64,000 nucleotides of DNA from Oncomelania hupensis (Eukaryota > Mollusca > Gastropoda > Littorinimorpha > Pomatiopsidae): contig CM072522.1 of assembly GCA_036898135.1 (NCBI GenBank), positions 29,925,966 to 29,989,965 on the forward strand, given 5' to 3'. Below are positions 1 through 11,200 of this stretch, in pieces (position 1 is the first letter of the stretch; each line of letters starts with the position of its first letter). Under the pieces are notes generated by a model. That model was not told the DNA's origin. It searched no databases and saw only the letters and a program-made list of their open reading frames with translations. Made by a program: the position numbers and the translations under genes.

Positions 1-302
1 CAAGTTTGTAAGAATCTTCTGAGAATAAAGCTAATTATTTTATAATACGCACAGGAAGTTTATGACAGCGCCGACGCATTAGGTATCAAGCAACGGGTTA
101 GTTATCTACTGGCCTTTAGAGGTCGATCTGGGGGTTTTCCACTGTAGCAAAATATTGTCCTCTAGTAGTGGTGCTCAGCAGCGTAACAAGGTCCATGAGC
201 CGTTCTAAACTTTTATGCTCCTTCGGCAAGAGGCTCACTCCTAAAGTATCACAAAAAAACAATTTTAATAAAAATTATTTTAAAAAAAAACTTTCCACTG
301 AC
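1..302. other. Intron of zinc-finger gene, left edge
   Basis: I see no further exon, repeat family or RNA gene here. The sequence is AT-rich near 240-290, with an A/T-rich run beside the exon 9 donor. Its left border is the window edge. Confidence 0.5.
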
Positions 303-534
303 CTAAGACGGCCTTCTGGTTGGGCTGGTGCTGTGTTTTGCGGTGCAGCTTCATGTCGGCCGAGTTGAAGAAGGAGAGCTTGCAGAAGGTGCAGCGCTTG
401 TTGCTGCTCTTGGACTGGTGACGCAGAAGGTGGGCGTAGTAGGTCTGGGTCTGCCCCCAGCCTTGGGACACGAACTTGATGTGGAACACTCGCAGGCAGT
501 ATAGGCACAACATGCTGTCAGAGCTGTCGTGTTT
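303..534 (-). CDS. Zinc-finger gene exon 9 (C2H2 fingers 5 and 6, continues off window)
   Basis: The exon begins AAA CAC, completing finger 4 (HFKK-KH), after acceptor CTCAACAG. It encodes SMLCLYCLRVF..., matching the family LLCPYCLKVF block, then finger 6 CTFC-x12-H-x4-H. The donor is CTTAG|GTCAGT (gt at 302-301), leaving one base. Finger 5 is unusual: 21 residues separate its second cysteine and first histidine instead of 12. The rest of the gene, where POGZ and ZNF280 differ, lies left of position 1. Confidence 0.9.
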
Positions 535-1009
535 CTGTTGAGGAAGACACACAGGGTTGGTAAAACAGAGATTACCAGTCTATCTTGCCACCACTTTTCC
601 TTGCCCAAGTTGTATTTTTCCAGCTAGAAAACTTGAACTACTAACGCAAGCGTTCCCAATGAAGAGCTCACGTCAAAGTGTGCAATATGACACTGCTTTA
701 CACTCTGAAGGCAAGGTGACCGTCTTTGTGCAACCCTTTCCTCCACTGTATTGAGGAGGAGAACCATAGTCCTTTGGGAGCAAAGTGTGTGACAACTGTT
801 TCAACTTTGGATTGTCTGCGTCAGACACACGCTGGGTCAACTCTGCTGAAGGGCTCCAGTCTCAACTTCCAATAAATACTGTGAAGAGGTAGTAAAAATC
901 TGCATACAGAGAAGTAGTTCTAAACTTTCGAATTATATTACTGGAAATCTTCATTGGGAACATCCAGTTAGTAGTTCGTTTTCTATATCATCAAGAAGAG
1001 TCAAGAAGA

Positions 1010-1440
1010 GAGTCCACCACAAAGCCCTCTTCCGGTGCTACTAGTGTGTCCATGACCCCACCTCTCACCGGTATTTGAGAGACATTGTCCCTACCCACAA
1101 ACCCTCAAGGCGCCTTCGCTCCTCTTCCCACTTTATGTTGTCCGTTCCAACTGTGGATGGTCACAGGAAGAGGCGCTTGGATCACCGCTCCTTCTCCCAC
1201 TGTGGCCCAGCGTTGTGGAATGCTCTCCCCCAGGACATGAGAGTGGTAGAGACACTTGGCTCTTTCAAGAGGCGTCTTAAGACGTATCTTTTTTTTTTTT
1301 AACTCCTTTGAGTGTGTACATAGAGCAGGTTTTTTTTTTCCTTTTTTTCTGTTGAATGTGTACATAGAGCAGTAAGATCAGTGTTAGAGCAGTTAGAGTA
1401 GTTACATTAGGTTGTGTTTTTTTCTCATCCGTTCTCCCCC
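1010..1440 (+). mobile_element. CR1/L2-type LINE 3'-end fragment
   Basis: The plus-strand frame at 1075-1302 encodes a typical C-terminal tail of Jockey/CR1/L2 reverse transcriptases: RDIVPTHKPSRRLRSSS, then SHCGPALWNALPQDMR and a FKRRLKTYLFF end. The same tail layout (WNSLP...FKxxLKTHLF) closes the intact LINE at 8385-11483, but the sequence differs, so this is another family. It is 5'-truncated and followed by T runs and a degenerate repeat of GTGTACATAGAGCAG. Confidence 0.75.
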
Positions 1441-1774
1441 AACCCCCTGCAACCTTAGCATGCGGCCACAATGGATATGTGTGCCATACAAGTGGACATC
1501 ATCATCATCAAATTTAATTTTTCAGGTCAGGTCAACCGCTCAACAGGACACACCCACACTGACTCAACCAAAGCTTTTAGGTTTTGAGGTTAGTTCAGCC
1601 AGGCTAGCTATAAATAGCTTCGCCGATAGCTTCGCCAGTGCTTCTTTCCTTTCCTTTCACTGGAAGGGAGGGTGTAGGCAAGCTATAAATAGCCCGCAGC
1701 CAGCAAAATGTGGGGGAACCTAAGAGTGCTGCTCACATAGGCATTGAGCTGGTGTGCACCTCACATATAATCCT

Positions 1775-1930
1775 ATTACTAATACTACAACTACTGGATG
1801 CTAGACGCGCCTTATTCCTAAACCGCACTTGAATCACAGCCATCTGTAATCAACATACACGCTCACGAGATACGGACACTCCTACATACGCAACAAATAC
1901 ACGTTCATCACTCGCAAGTGGTGTAAAGGC
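1775..1930 (-). repeat. Dispersed SINE-tail repeat (R3), reverse copy
   Basis: The segment contains GGATGCTAGACGCGCC and later ACATACACGCTCACGAGATA. Read on the minus strand it resembles the 3' half of the SINE at 58586-59012 (GATCGCCACGCTTTGAG... GGCGCGTATAGCATCC). Other copies of this tail occur at 26560-26770, 36330-36400, 40550-40690, 43830-44000 and 59030-59245. Confidence 0.55.
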
Positions 1931-2097
1931 AAGTCGCTATTACAAGATGGAAAGCGGAAAAAAACAAATGTTGAAATGTTAGACAGACTGCAACCAATAC
2001 CATTATAAAACTACTACAAGGTCACTTCACACTCAGGATCTAATAATATTATAATAATGATGCAGGATGATATCACACACTTTTTCTTAAATCAAAC

Positions 2098-2500
2098 TCT
2101 GTTAGTTTATCTGATTACTTCCCTATTTACGGCATATACACTTCTTTCCAAACACAAAGTGGCACTGTCTTGGCGGCACTCACCCAGCAGATTTGCTGAA
2201 GATTCATATGGAGGGAAGTAATCAGATTAACAGCAATGTTAGTCCAGTTGTTATTGCTTCTCTTTGACCGTTAAAAATCATTGATCCTCATTTTGTTTAC
2301 TGTTTTAAGTTAAGCAAAATACAGTCCGCTTAAAACTGAGTTTCAGGTACCCTCAGTGATGTATAGATTGCTACACAGAAAAGTATTTTCTGGCAGAAAT
2401 TTGAGACCCACTTGTCAGTTCCATCTGAATCTTTAGTAAATATCCCGGGTGAGTTCTGGCAAGACAGTTTCACTTTTGTGTTTGGAAAGAAGTGCGTAGG
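2098..2500. repeat. Foldback (inverted-repeat) element
   Basis: The arm ACTTCTTTCCAAACACAAAG at 2150-2170 recurs in reverse complement at about 2475-2495, and similarity between the arms runs about 80 bp (CACTGTCTTG, ACTCACCC, GAAGATTCA blocks). Inside the left arm, ATCTGATTACTTCCCT (about 2109) and its complement AGGGAAGTAATCAGAT (about 2213) make a second, nested inverted repeat. No coding sequence is seen. This is a MITE-like or foldback element within the intron between exons 8 and 9. Confidence 0.6.
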
Positions 2501-2870
2501 CAATAAGTACCTGGGCGTTTGGGAACACTTTTACAGGTAAATAAGGTATATGCTAAACTGGTAAGAAAATTCAAAGGTATTTACAGAATAAACTATAAAG
2601 ACAATTCAGAGGAATTTCCAGACTAAAGTTTAGATTTAGATAATCAATATTTATAGGGGCCACAGGACTGCAAAGAGCTGAATCAGGACCACACAAACTA
2701 TTAAAAATCAGACTATAAGCTAACACGTTAAACTATGATAAAAGATGTACATAAAAGTAACTTTACTGCTGAACTTTAACCAACCACACAAACAAAATGA
2801 CATGACCTATATGCGATATAACAAACCAACATCACGTAAAACGGTAAACAAGTTTTGACTGTTGCAAACT

Positions 2871-3367
2871 TTAACCCTTTGAACCCTGGGGCCCCACCCC
2901 CTGCCCATGCCCATCCCCTGGGCTCCCCAGAGAAAAATGGCATTTTTAGCATGCTGTTAGTAAAACAACGAAAACATAACCAAAGTGTTAGACAACCCAA
3001 AGTACTTCAAATGTCATCTCTTCATCTTCATTATCATCCCACAATTGATCGATTACTTCCTGAGTTGTGTACAGTCGCTTAGCGACGCTTCCTTGATTTG
3101 TAGACCTTCGTTTCATGACGCAAAATTGAGAAAAAACCGTCACAAAAACACGCACTGTGCTGCACTAACGCGCTGACATTTTGCTTTACCTTATTCCCAA
3201 TAACCCTCAATAACCCTATTCCAAACAGCAAGTACTAGAAAGAACAGTAAGCTGTGTACTGACCGTAAGATTAACGGTAAGGTTACGAGACCGATTTATC
3301 GGTCTTTCGGGGCACAGCTGTTTAAGGGCTAGACCGATATATCGGTCTTTCGGGTTCCACGGGTTAA
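2871..3367. mobile_element. TTAA-bounded MITE, piggyBac-like (family P2)
   Basis: The left end reads TTAACCCTTTGAACCC and the right end, on the opposite strand, reads TTAACCCGTGGAACCC. The terminal inverted repeats are about 16 bp and the element is 497 bp including both TTAA sites. TTAA targets with CCC-starting termini are the hallmark of piggyBac elements. The interior has two copies of a block containing ATCGGTCTTTCGG and no transposase. Confidence 0.7.
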
Positions 3368-3369
3368 AG

Positions 3370-4945
3370 TTCTAATTAAAAAGTACTGAACCCAATATCT
3401 TTCTCTCTCATCAAGACATAAAATGGCGGATGGAAAAAGATTTGTCACATGTAAAGCACCACGGTGGTCCTTCTTTCAAAAGGAAACTATGGGTGACATA
3501 AGTATGCCCAATATGAAGGCGGGCCAAAACAGTTTCTTCATTGCAAGTTGAAGCAAAGTTAGTCAAAGAAGCAGACAAATCTGGAAGAATTTGAAATAGT
3601 TTGCTATTGATTTGATTAGACCATTCTGTCTGTCAGAGCCATTTACAATAAGAGCCAGTCATACAACGCAGGTCATAGCACGGAACAAACTGGAAAATCT
3701 CTAAAGGAAAATCAAGATGGAGAGCTTCTCCTGCCGCTTTGTCCACTGCAATATTGCCGCGGATGCCTATGTGGCTAGGCACCCACATAAAAACTATCAT
3801 TTTACCTTCAGACACAACTTGTGTGTGGAGATAAGGAATCTTTGCCAAAAATGGGTGCAATATCTTTCTCGTGGAAAGAGCCTGAAGTGCTGACAGTGAA
3901 TTGGATATGATTTAAAACGAGGATCGTTTGGACTAATAAATCTGCTTCAGAACTAAATGAAATGTCTTGAGCTCAGCTGTATAAACAGAACAAAAATCGG
4001 GTATATGCTGTTGCAAAGGCTGGTCGAACTGCCTCCAAAGGATTGATGCAGCAGCAAGTGTGAGTCATTTCTTTGAACCGTCTATAAAAAGTGTTTTGTA
4101 TCCTTTATACAATGAACATTGTTTTCAGTAAAGTTACTCCTAAACAGCAGGGTTCGATACAACCCACTATCCGGGACAGGTAGAACTGGCTGCCGGACAG
4201 GTTGGACCATTAATCAACCCGTCTGACAGGACAGGTATTTTTCAGCTGCCAAGTATGCTCGGAGGGACCAACAGTGGGCTCTGGACAGATGGTGGTCGCT
4301 AGAAGGGCTGTGCCCTAAACAAAGCAGGGACTGGCTGCTAACTTTTAGCGTCCACACATTTTTTGTTAACTTTATGTGACTTGGCCAAGCAAAAGTGTTT
4401 GAATGCGATACAAAAATGCTGTAATACAATTCACTTGAATATCTTACATTTTGTGTTTCTTCATCAAAATTGTAAGGAAAGTTTGGACAAGCTGGAATTG
4501 TTGTGGGACAGGTTAAATATTTCTAAAGAAGGTGAGACTGAAGTTGGTGATAAGGTTGTTAAGTGTAAATAATCATGGAGAGAAGGTTCAAACCTGGTTT
4601 TATTTTAAATGGAAATGAATGTATTTGGATTTAGAAAGCAAAAATTTGAAGCCATTTTATCTATACACAGCTGAAGTTGACACCCCAGCCCTGCCAAGGT
4701 TATACCTTTAGCCGAAATAGAGAAATCATCAACAAAAATTGATTTATTTATGCCAGATTTAACATTTTAAACTATGTTGTTGATCTTGATAAATAAAAGA
4801 GGAGAAAGAATACTACCATGAGGGACACCCATCTCCTGCTCAAAAAGATCTGATAACACGGAGCCAAGTCAGATCAAAAACTTTCATTTGGTTAAAAAAT
4901 GTTCAATAAAAATGGGTAAATTTCCACAGAAGCTCAGGAGTTCTA
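3370..4945 (-). mobile_element. LINE family B copy 1 (RNase H-bearing, degenerate)
   Basis: On the minus strand, about 4740-4900 encodes reverse-transcriptase motifs (EQEMGVPHGSILSPLL and FVDDFSI), and 3633-3860 encodes an RNase H-type stretch (MWVPSHIGIRGN followed by VDKAAGEA). The same protein text recurs at 61020-61250. Stops and frameshifts break it. The interval 4145-4695 starts CAGGGTTCG and ends CCAGCCCTG and looks like a separate hAT-like insertion. Such RNase H LINEs belong to the I/Jockey-like group; the exact clade is not assigned. Confidence 0.75.
4145..4695. mobile_element. Possible hAT-like nonautonomous insertion in LINE B copy 1
   Basis: The ends CAGGGTTCG and (reverse) CAGGGCTGG are a short imperfect inverted repeat of the CAGGG type common in hAT elements. 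The LINE B coding text stops at one side and reverse-transcriptase text resumes on the other. No clear target duplication is visible, so this is tentative. Confidence 0.35.
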
Positions 4946-5716
4946 GATCTTTCAGAATTCCTAACTTTCAAGTCGTTTCATACACCTTTTCTAAAGCCTA
5001 GGTCTGACGACGAACGTTTTGATTCCAGTCATATGAAAAATCATGACTTGAGTCACTGATTTCGTGAGACTATCACCAAGTAATCTCAGTCAAATCAGTA
5101 CGCAGCATGATTTGCGATGATTTTCCTTGTTTAGAACATGCACTAATTTCGACGAACTGATCGCGAGTCATTCAGCATGGGAACCAATGAAATGCTCAAC
5201 TTTGATCATGTGATCTTGCGAAAATGGCTACCACATCCAAGACCGGCGTACTAGGAACATTGATTGTGAAAAATACCTGTTGAATTAATAGAAATGAGAC
5301 TGTCACATAAGTGTTCAAGGGATATCGTCTTTTTCTTTGAATATAGCAAATGAAATGCTACCGTTAATTCAACAATTCTTCGTCGCTGCTTTTCACACTT
5401 TTTGACTTTCAGTGCTGCTAGGGAAACAACTTTAGTGCTTTTGTTTATGAGCAGTGACTGTGCGCACGTTTACCAAAATCACAGGTTTTACTGTGACTAC
5501 TAAAGGACTCGCAGTGTCATCCTCCAATTCAAATTGACTCGCAAGCATTCACTGTCATTGAGACTGCAATCAAAACGTTGGTCGTCAGACCTTGGTTTAA
5601 CTGGCCAGAAAATTCAAATGTATTACCGGAATAAATTGATAAAAAAAAACAAAAAAAGACCACGCATTCAACAAAAAACAACATGCACACACACCAACAA
5701 ATGTCTAGCGGCTGAC
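4946..5716. other. Intronic sequence, no recognised feature
   Basis: I see no gene or assignable repeat. The plus-strand open frame at 5534-5932 overlaps exon 8 antisense and is not credible. A short A-rich run lies at 5640-5660. Confidence 0.4.
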
Positions 5717-5896
5717 CTTCTTGAAATGGTCAACGACGTCACTGTACATGGAGGACTTGAAATTGCACAGCTGACAGGTGTAAGGCATCTCACAGGCACA
5801 GTGGTTCTGCCGCATGTGGGTCGTCAGCGAGTTCCGGGAATCGTGGTCACGCTCACAGATACGGCACATCAACACGTTGAGATGCTGCAAGTGAAT
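5717..5896 (-). CDS. Zinc-finger gene exon 8 (C2H2 fingers 3 and 4)
   Basis: The exon is 60 codons, phase 0 at both ends, acceptor GAGTGCAG at 5899-5897 and donor AAGAAG|GTCAGC. The first codons ATT CAC supply the final IH of finger 2. Finger 3 is CRIC-x12-H-x4-H; finger 4 is CQLC-x12-H, ending HFKK, with its last histidine in exon 9. The segment EMPYTCQLCNFKSS closely resembles the family text MPYxCQxCxYRSS. A second AG 12 nt inside the exon would remove the IH and break finger 2, so the outer acceptor is preferred. Confidence 0.93.
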
Positions 5897-5969
5897 CTGC
5901 ACTCACACACACAAAATAAATGTATTAATTAATTAATTTATTATTTCATCGTTTCTTATATAACAGCGC

Positions 5970-6340
5970 TTTACTGCTGTACCGTGGCAAGGGTAGGACC
6001 TTCACAGCAGGACTGGAAAAACAGTATTCAGGCCTTTAAAATGAACCGCTGCCTCCTGCAGAATGCTGCAAATGGCCTAGGTATGACGAATGCAAAGAGC
6101 AAGGAGTACATCAGGAAGCTGGTCACCTCACTTGCAGAGACCCCCCATGAACCCTGGCCATTGTGAAGAGGAGAAAGTTGCCATGGTCACACTTGCAAAT
6201 ACAGGCTTGCAAGGAACAAACCGAAGGAGATAGATGCCCAGGATTTCAAAGAAAAAACTGGGCAGATGATGTCAAAACATGGACAGCGCTGGTGGATATA
6301 GACATGACACGCCAATGTTCATTCATTCCAGAGAGCTGCT
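5970..6340 (+). mobile_element. RTE-like LINE C-terminal fragment (family C)
   Basis: Broken plus-strand frames encode FKMNRCLLQN, YIRKLVTSLAETPHEP, KRRKLPWSH and RKNWADDVKTWTAL. This matches the common reverse-transcriptase tail of the form MNRCLRR...RKLAWFGH...RGRQRKxWADxVKEWT known from many mollusc LINE copies. It is degenerate and related to, but distinct from, family A. Confidence 0.65.
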
Positions 6341-6689
6341 CACAAATTCAATTAGGCAATGATACTTAATGTAAGATTTATCAATAACATTTGGTATACA
6401 GTAACTCCTAGTCAACACTTGCTAACAATCCATGGCAAAGTCAAGTGTGATTTCATGCTGTCATTATTCTCATTAATATCAGCCACAGCTGAAACTTCCT
6501 TCGCTGAAAGTAAACTTTCAGTCACCAGCTGTAAGCTATTTTTAGCCACGCCAGCAGGCCAAACCCCATGCACAGCCAGTGTCTCGGATCAGTTCAGCCA
6601 GCGATAATGGACAGCACAAGGGTTATTTTTAGCCATAGCCTGAAAGTACCACTTATGAAAAGCTGTGCAGCAAGCTTCTGATAATCACT

Positions 6690-7017
6690 GTCATGGCCAC
6701 TGCGGTGTTTCCACTATCATCATCGCTGGTGACAGTAGCAGCGACACAGGAAAAATTAATTGTCAAAAATTATGGGGTTTTAGGGCGTGTGCGAACTCTG
6801 AAAAAGTAAGCCCAAATCTCTGATACATGGACTGAAGATTCAGCTGCCATTTGCAAACAGGAAGTGAAGTTGTGAGGATGCCAACAAGTGTATAATCATG
6901 GTTGCAAAGGGAGAGTTTATAGTAGGTAACCAATGGCAAGCTATATCGCCGGCAATGAATGAGGAGAGAGAGGGCTTGGTGATATATATCGGCAGTAGCA
7001 CGCTAAGGGTTAAATGA
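6690..7017 (-). mobile_element. TTAA-bounded piggyBac-like relic (family P4), reverse copy
   Basis: Read on the minus strand it starts TTAACCCTTAGCGTGC near 7015 and includes CACTTCCTGTTTGCAAATGG and TTTGGGCTTACTTTTT. The same blocks in the same order occur at 54940-55230 on the plus strand. The inner end is not defined. Confidence 0.55.
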
Positions 7018-7153
7018 TATTTAACGCTTTTCCAATGCAGGATCTGCTCAATGCACTGGTCGACACAAAATCTAACTCACGCCCCATTAGGAAATCATTG
7101 CGAATCAACTGTGAGAGAGAGGGAGAGAGAGAGAGACAAACTAGTTACTTTAC

Positions 7154-7324
7154 CTTCTCAATGTGAGTCTGCATTTCAAAAGGAGTGTCAAAGGTCTTGT
7201 AGCAATGTTTGCACTGCGTGAGGTCACTGAGGTCAAGGTTCTGCTGCTTCTCACTGTCTAGGTGACCCTGAAGATGCATCATGGCCTTGATGTTGTTGTA
7301 CAGCATCTTGGTGCACATCCAGCA
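7154..7324 (-). CDS. Zinc-finger gene exon 7 (C2H2 fingers 1 and 2)
   Basis: The exon is exactly 57 codons, phase 0 at both ends, acceptor GGTTGCAG and donor GAGAAG|GTAAAG. Finger 1 is C-x2-C-x12-H-x3-H (CWMC ... HLQGH). Finger 2 is CKHC ... HIEK, with its last histidine supplied by exon 8 (HIEK-IH). The order and the text CxHCY...TPFxxQxH match the POGZ/ZNF280 finger pair from memory. Zinc ligands are intact. Confidence 0.92.
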
Positions 7325-7391
7325 CTGCAACCAATCAATCAATCAATCGATCGGCGACAACCTTTAGCTTCCACGCTATACCCATAACACA

Positions 7392-7605
7392 TGGAGTACA
7401 GTCTACTTTTATTTCAGAGACAAACAACTCTTAACACTTCATCAGTGATGAATAACTGAAACAACCCTGCCTCTGAAATGTTGTTATCAATATAACTTGC
7501 TTTATAACTTGGTTGGGTAAATTTGCAAAATCAATCAATGACGATAAAAACCATCCGGTACTTGTCCGATACTTTCATGGCTTGAAACACTCAATACACT
7601 GCTAA
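7392..7605 (+). repeat. Dispersed repeat R1, copy 1
   Basis: About 210 bp closely resembles 13656-13862 in the same orientation: AGTCTACTTTTATTTCAG, ACAAACAACTC, CTCTGAAATGTT, and GGTACTTGTCCGATACTTTC. The two copies lie in neighbouring introns of the zinc-finger gene. No coding potential or terminal repeats are evident. Confidence 0.7.
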
Positions 7606-7751
7606 AGTCAAGTCAAGTCAACCAATGTTGATGACCCACAATGAAGAATTCATACAGCACATTGCATCTCAGTCAACAAGAAAAGAAGAACAGAAAACAT
7701 TTTTAAAGCAAATAGAATAATAAATAAAATAATTATAACACACAATCTCTT

Positions 7752-8203
7752 CCTATCCTATCCTATCCCGTAAATGGAAGGTCGTTGGGGCACCACAGAT
7801 GATCGTTTAACCAGCGTATTCCATCTTTCACTGTCCTCAGCTATCTTCATGGCTTTGCTCGAATGTTGTCCTCCTACCTCTTTTTCTGTCTCTCTCTTCT
7901 TCTGCCTCCTTGCACCATGCCTTGTAGGATGGTCTTTGCAAAGCCTGATGCGCTGGTGATGTGACCATACCATCGGAGTTTCCGTTTCTTCACCACTGTG
8001 AGCATATCATCCAATGGCTTGTGCAATGGCCTGTCGGACTTCGTCGCTGGTGATGTGCTGGGTATAGAAGTCTTCTGTAGCACCTCATCTCCATGCTTTG
8101 TATTCTTCGTTGTAGATCTGCTGTGAGGGTCCATGTTTTGTAAGCGTATAAGAAGATGTAGATGCCAAGGGAGCGCAGCAGCCTTAACTTGGAATGTAGA
8201 CAA
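7752..8203 (-). mobile_element. LINE family A copy 1 (3' end, reverse)
   Basis: The minus-strand frame carries RKLRWYGHITSASGFAKTIL and GRRRERQKKR, the family A C-terminal tail, and the left edge has the CCTATCC tail (ATAGG on the element strand). Similarity to the other family A copies stops at GGAATGTAGAC near 8203, where LINE sequence of the 8.2-11.8 kb element appears to begin. Confidence 0.8.
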
Positions 8204-11200
8204 TTTACACAAAATACGCTTTTTCATGCGGTCATTACACAAAATCTGCACTTATCTACTATTTCATCACAGGCGCTCACATTCGGGCCTCACTAACTGC
8301 ATTTATAGAAACGGTTGTCGGCCATCATAACCGTAAAAATACTTTTACCCATAGGCACCACAAGAGTTATCGATCGGCCGTCATTTGCCCAGAAAACGGA
8401 CTAGTCGGGGAGGCAAACGTAAACAAAACATCTCGTCTATCCCTGTTGTCCTTTCAAACAGATCGCCTATGCTTTCCAACACTGACCCCACGCTACATAT
8501 TACGTCACACAATGAGTGTACCACAAGGCCTGAGAATCATCGCTGTAACACAGAAAATCTCATTCACATCAACCTCTCCCCTCAACCACTATCTTCACAC
8601 CTCGATAGCCACAGCCCTTTACGCGTTGCATCATTCAACGCTCAGTCATTGGGTCCTAACGAAAAACGTACGGCTTTGCGTGAATTCATCTCAGACACGC
8701 AGACTGACATCATGTTCATACAAGAAACCTGGTTTCGGCAGACTGGTGACGAGGGTAAATGCTCTGATTTAACCCCTTCTGGCTATTCTGTATGTTCGTT
8801 ACCTCGCTCAAATCGTGGTGGAGGCCTCGCTATCATTTACAGAAACAGTCTGTCCCGTCACCTTGGCTTCATCACAGACTTCGCATTCACTCACTCGTCC
8901 TTTGAAGTTGTTCACCTCAGTTTGTCCGTCCCACAGCAGAACATTCACTTCATATGTATATATCGCACCTTTCCAAGCAAGAAGAATAAATTAACTGATG
9001 CAATTTTTCACCAAGAATTTCCAGTCCTGCTCGATTATTGCAACACACTGTCAGGAACATACATAGTTTTAGGAGACATTAACTTTCACTTTGACCAACC
9101 CCAGCAACCTTCCACCGCAAAAATGATTGAACTTTTAGATCAGTTTAGTCTTTCTCAGTCAGTCACAGAACCCACCCACAGCCGTGGTCACATCATAGAT
9201 TGGGTTATGCATAGGCCTCAGGATAATGTGGTTAGATCAACTTCAGTCACCCAGGAATTAACATCTGACCATTTCTGTGTCGTGTGCGAACTAAACGTCG
9301 CAGCCCCCCCTCCTCCCCCCATGTTCAGGGAGGCTCGCAGCCTGCGTACCATGGATAGGGATGCTTTCAAGCAAGAGCTTACCGCTAAAGTGACCCCAGA
9401 ACTCTGCCCCACTGTGGATCAGCTGAATAGTACACTTCATGCGGTGCTTGATCGGCACGCCCCCGTGGCCCAGAAAAAGGTCAAGGCAACACGCTCAGCA
9501 CCCTGGTACGAGTCTATCAAGGACGAGCTCTCCGAGGCGAAGAAACACCGACGCAAAGCAGAGAAAAAGTGGCTTAAATCGGGTTTAGAAGTCAGCAAGC
9601 AGATTTTCACCGCTGCAAAAAAACGGGTCACTAAAATAGTCCAGACTGCCAAAACCCGGTACTTTAGCGACAGAATTAGCAGCAGCGAAACTTGTAAACA
9701 GTTGTTCAACATTTGCAATCAGCTAAGGGGTAAGAGCAATGCAACATCACTCCCATCCACGCATCCACCATGTCAGCTACCAGATGTATTTTGTAATTAT
9801 TTCACACAGAAAGTGGCTGACATAAGGGACGCTCTTGACAGCCAGGAGATCCCACTCATTAACCCATTCTCACCTTCCCTCACTACCGCAAAAATGGAAG
9901 TTTTTCAACCAGTAACAGAGCAAGAAGTCAAGAAAGTCATCTTAAGCTCAAAACCAACATCTTGCTCTCTTGACCCCATTCCTACCCCCATGTTGATAGA
10001 GAATCTTGACCCTCTACTCCCGACCATTACCCACATTATCAACGAGAGTCTGTCCTCTGGTGTTGTTCCGTCTGTGCTCAAAACGGCTGTCATCAAACCC
10101 CTCCTTAAAAAGCCAAGTTTAGACAAAAATAATCTAAAGAACTATAGACCTGTTTCAAACCTCTCCTTCCTGTCCAAAGTCATAGAAAAAATTGTTCTCA
10201 AACAACTGTTTGCCTACCTATATGATAACGCTTTACTTTGCCCCAACCAGTCTGCCTACCGACCCTTCCACAGCACTGAGACAGCCCTCCTAAAGGTAAC
10301 CAACGATCTGTTGCTGGCCTTAGATAATGGTAACGTCTCCGTTCTCACCTTACTAGACCTCTCAGCCGCTTTTGACACAGTCGACCACCACATTCTCTTT
10401 AACACTATTCAACACTACTTTGGAATCTCCGGCTCGGTCCTGGCTTGGTTCCACTCATATCTTTCCGACAGATCACAAGCAGTCACTGTCGATGGCTGTT
10501 TCTCCAGCACAGCAGACTTGGTGTGCGGCGTGCCTCAGGGTTCCGTTTTAGGGCCGGTGTTATTCACTCTGTACACCAAGCCACTGCTTCTCCTGCTTAG
10601 AAAGCATGCTGTTGAGAGTCAGTCATTTGCAGACGACACACAACTTTATAAATCCACAGCCCCCTCTCTCATTAATTCCACTGTTCAGACTTTGGAGAAC
10701 TGCATCACAGACATTAAGTCATGGATGACACGCAACAAGCTTAAGCTTAATGACGACAAAACCGAAGCCCTCCTCATTCACAAGCACAACACCTCCTCCT
10801 CACTCCCGCCTCTCCCAACATCGCTTATGGTAGGGACAACAAACATTCAGTTCTCATCCTCAGCAAGAAATCTCGGCTACATTCTCTCCAATGACCTGTC
10901 CCTCAACAACCACATCTCCAACATCTGTCGCTCTGCATACACGGCCATACGCCAAATCAGCTCCTTTCGCCACTATCTTACGCTCACTGCCACCAAAACC
11001 CTAGTCTGCGCTCTCGTCCTTTCTCGTCTTGACTATTGCAACTCTCTCCTCGCTGGCTCCCCAAAACACATCATTGACAAGCTACAAAAGGTTCAGAACT
11101 CAGCAGCTAGACTAGTACTCCGAGCTAAGAAACACGATCACATCACACCTCTACTACATTCCCTTCACTGGCTTCCTGTGCAAGCACGCATAGAGTACAA

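Noticed and set aside
5534..5932. 132-codon plus-strand ORF
   Set aside because: It overlaps exon 8 antisense, and the finger-encoding minus strand is clearly the real one.
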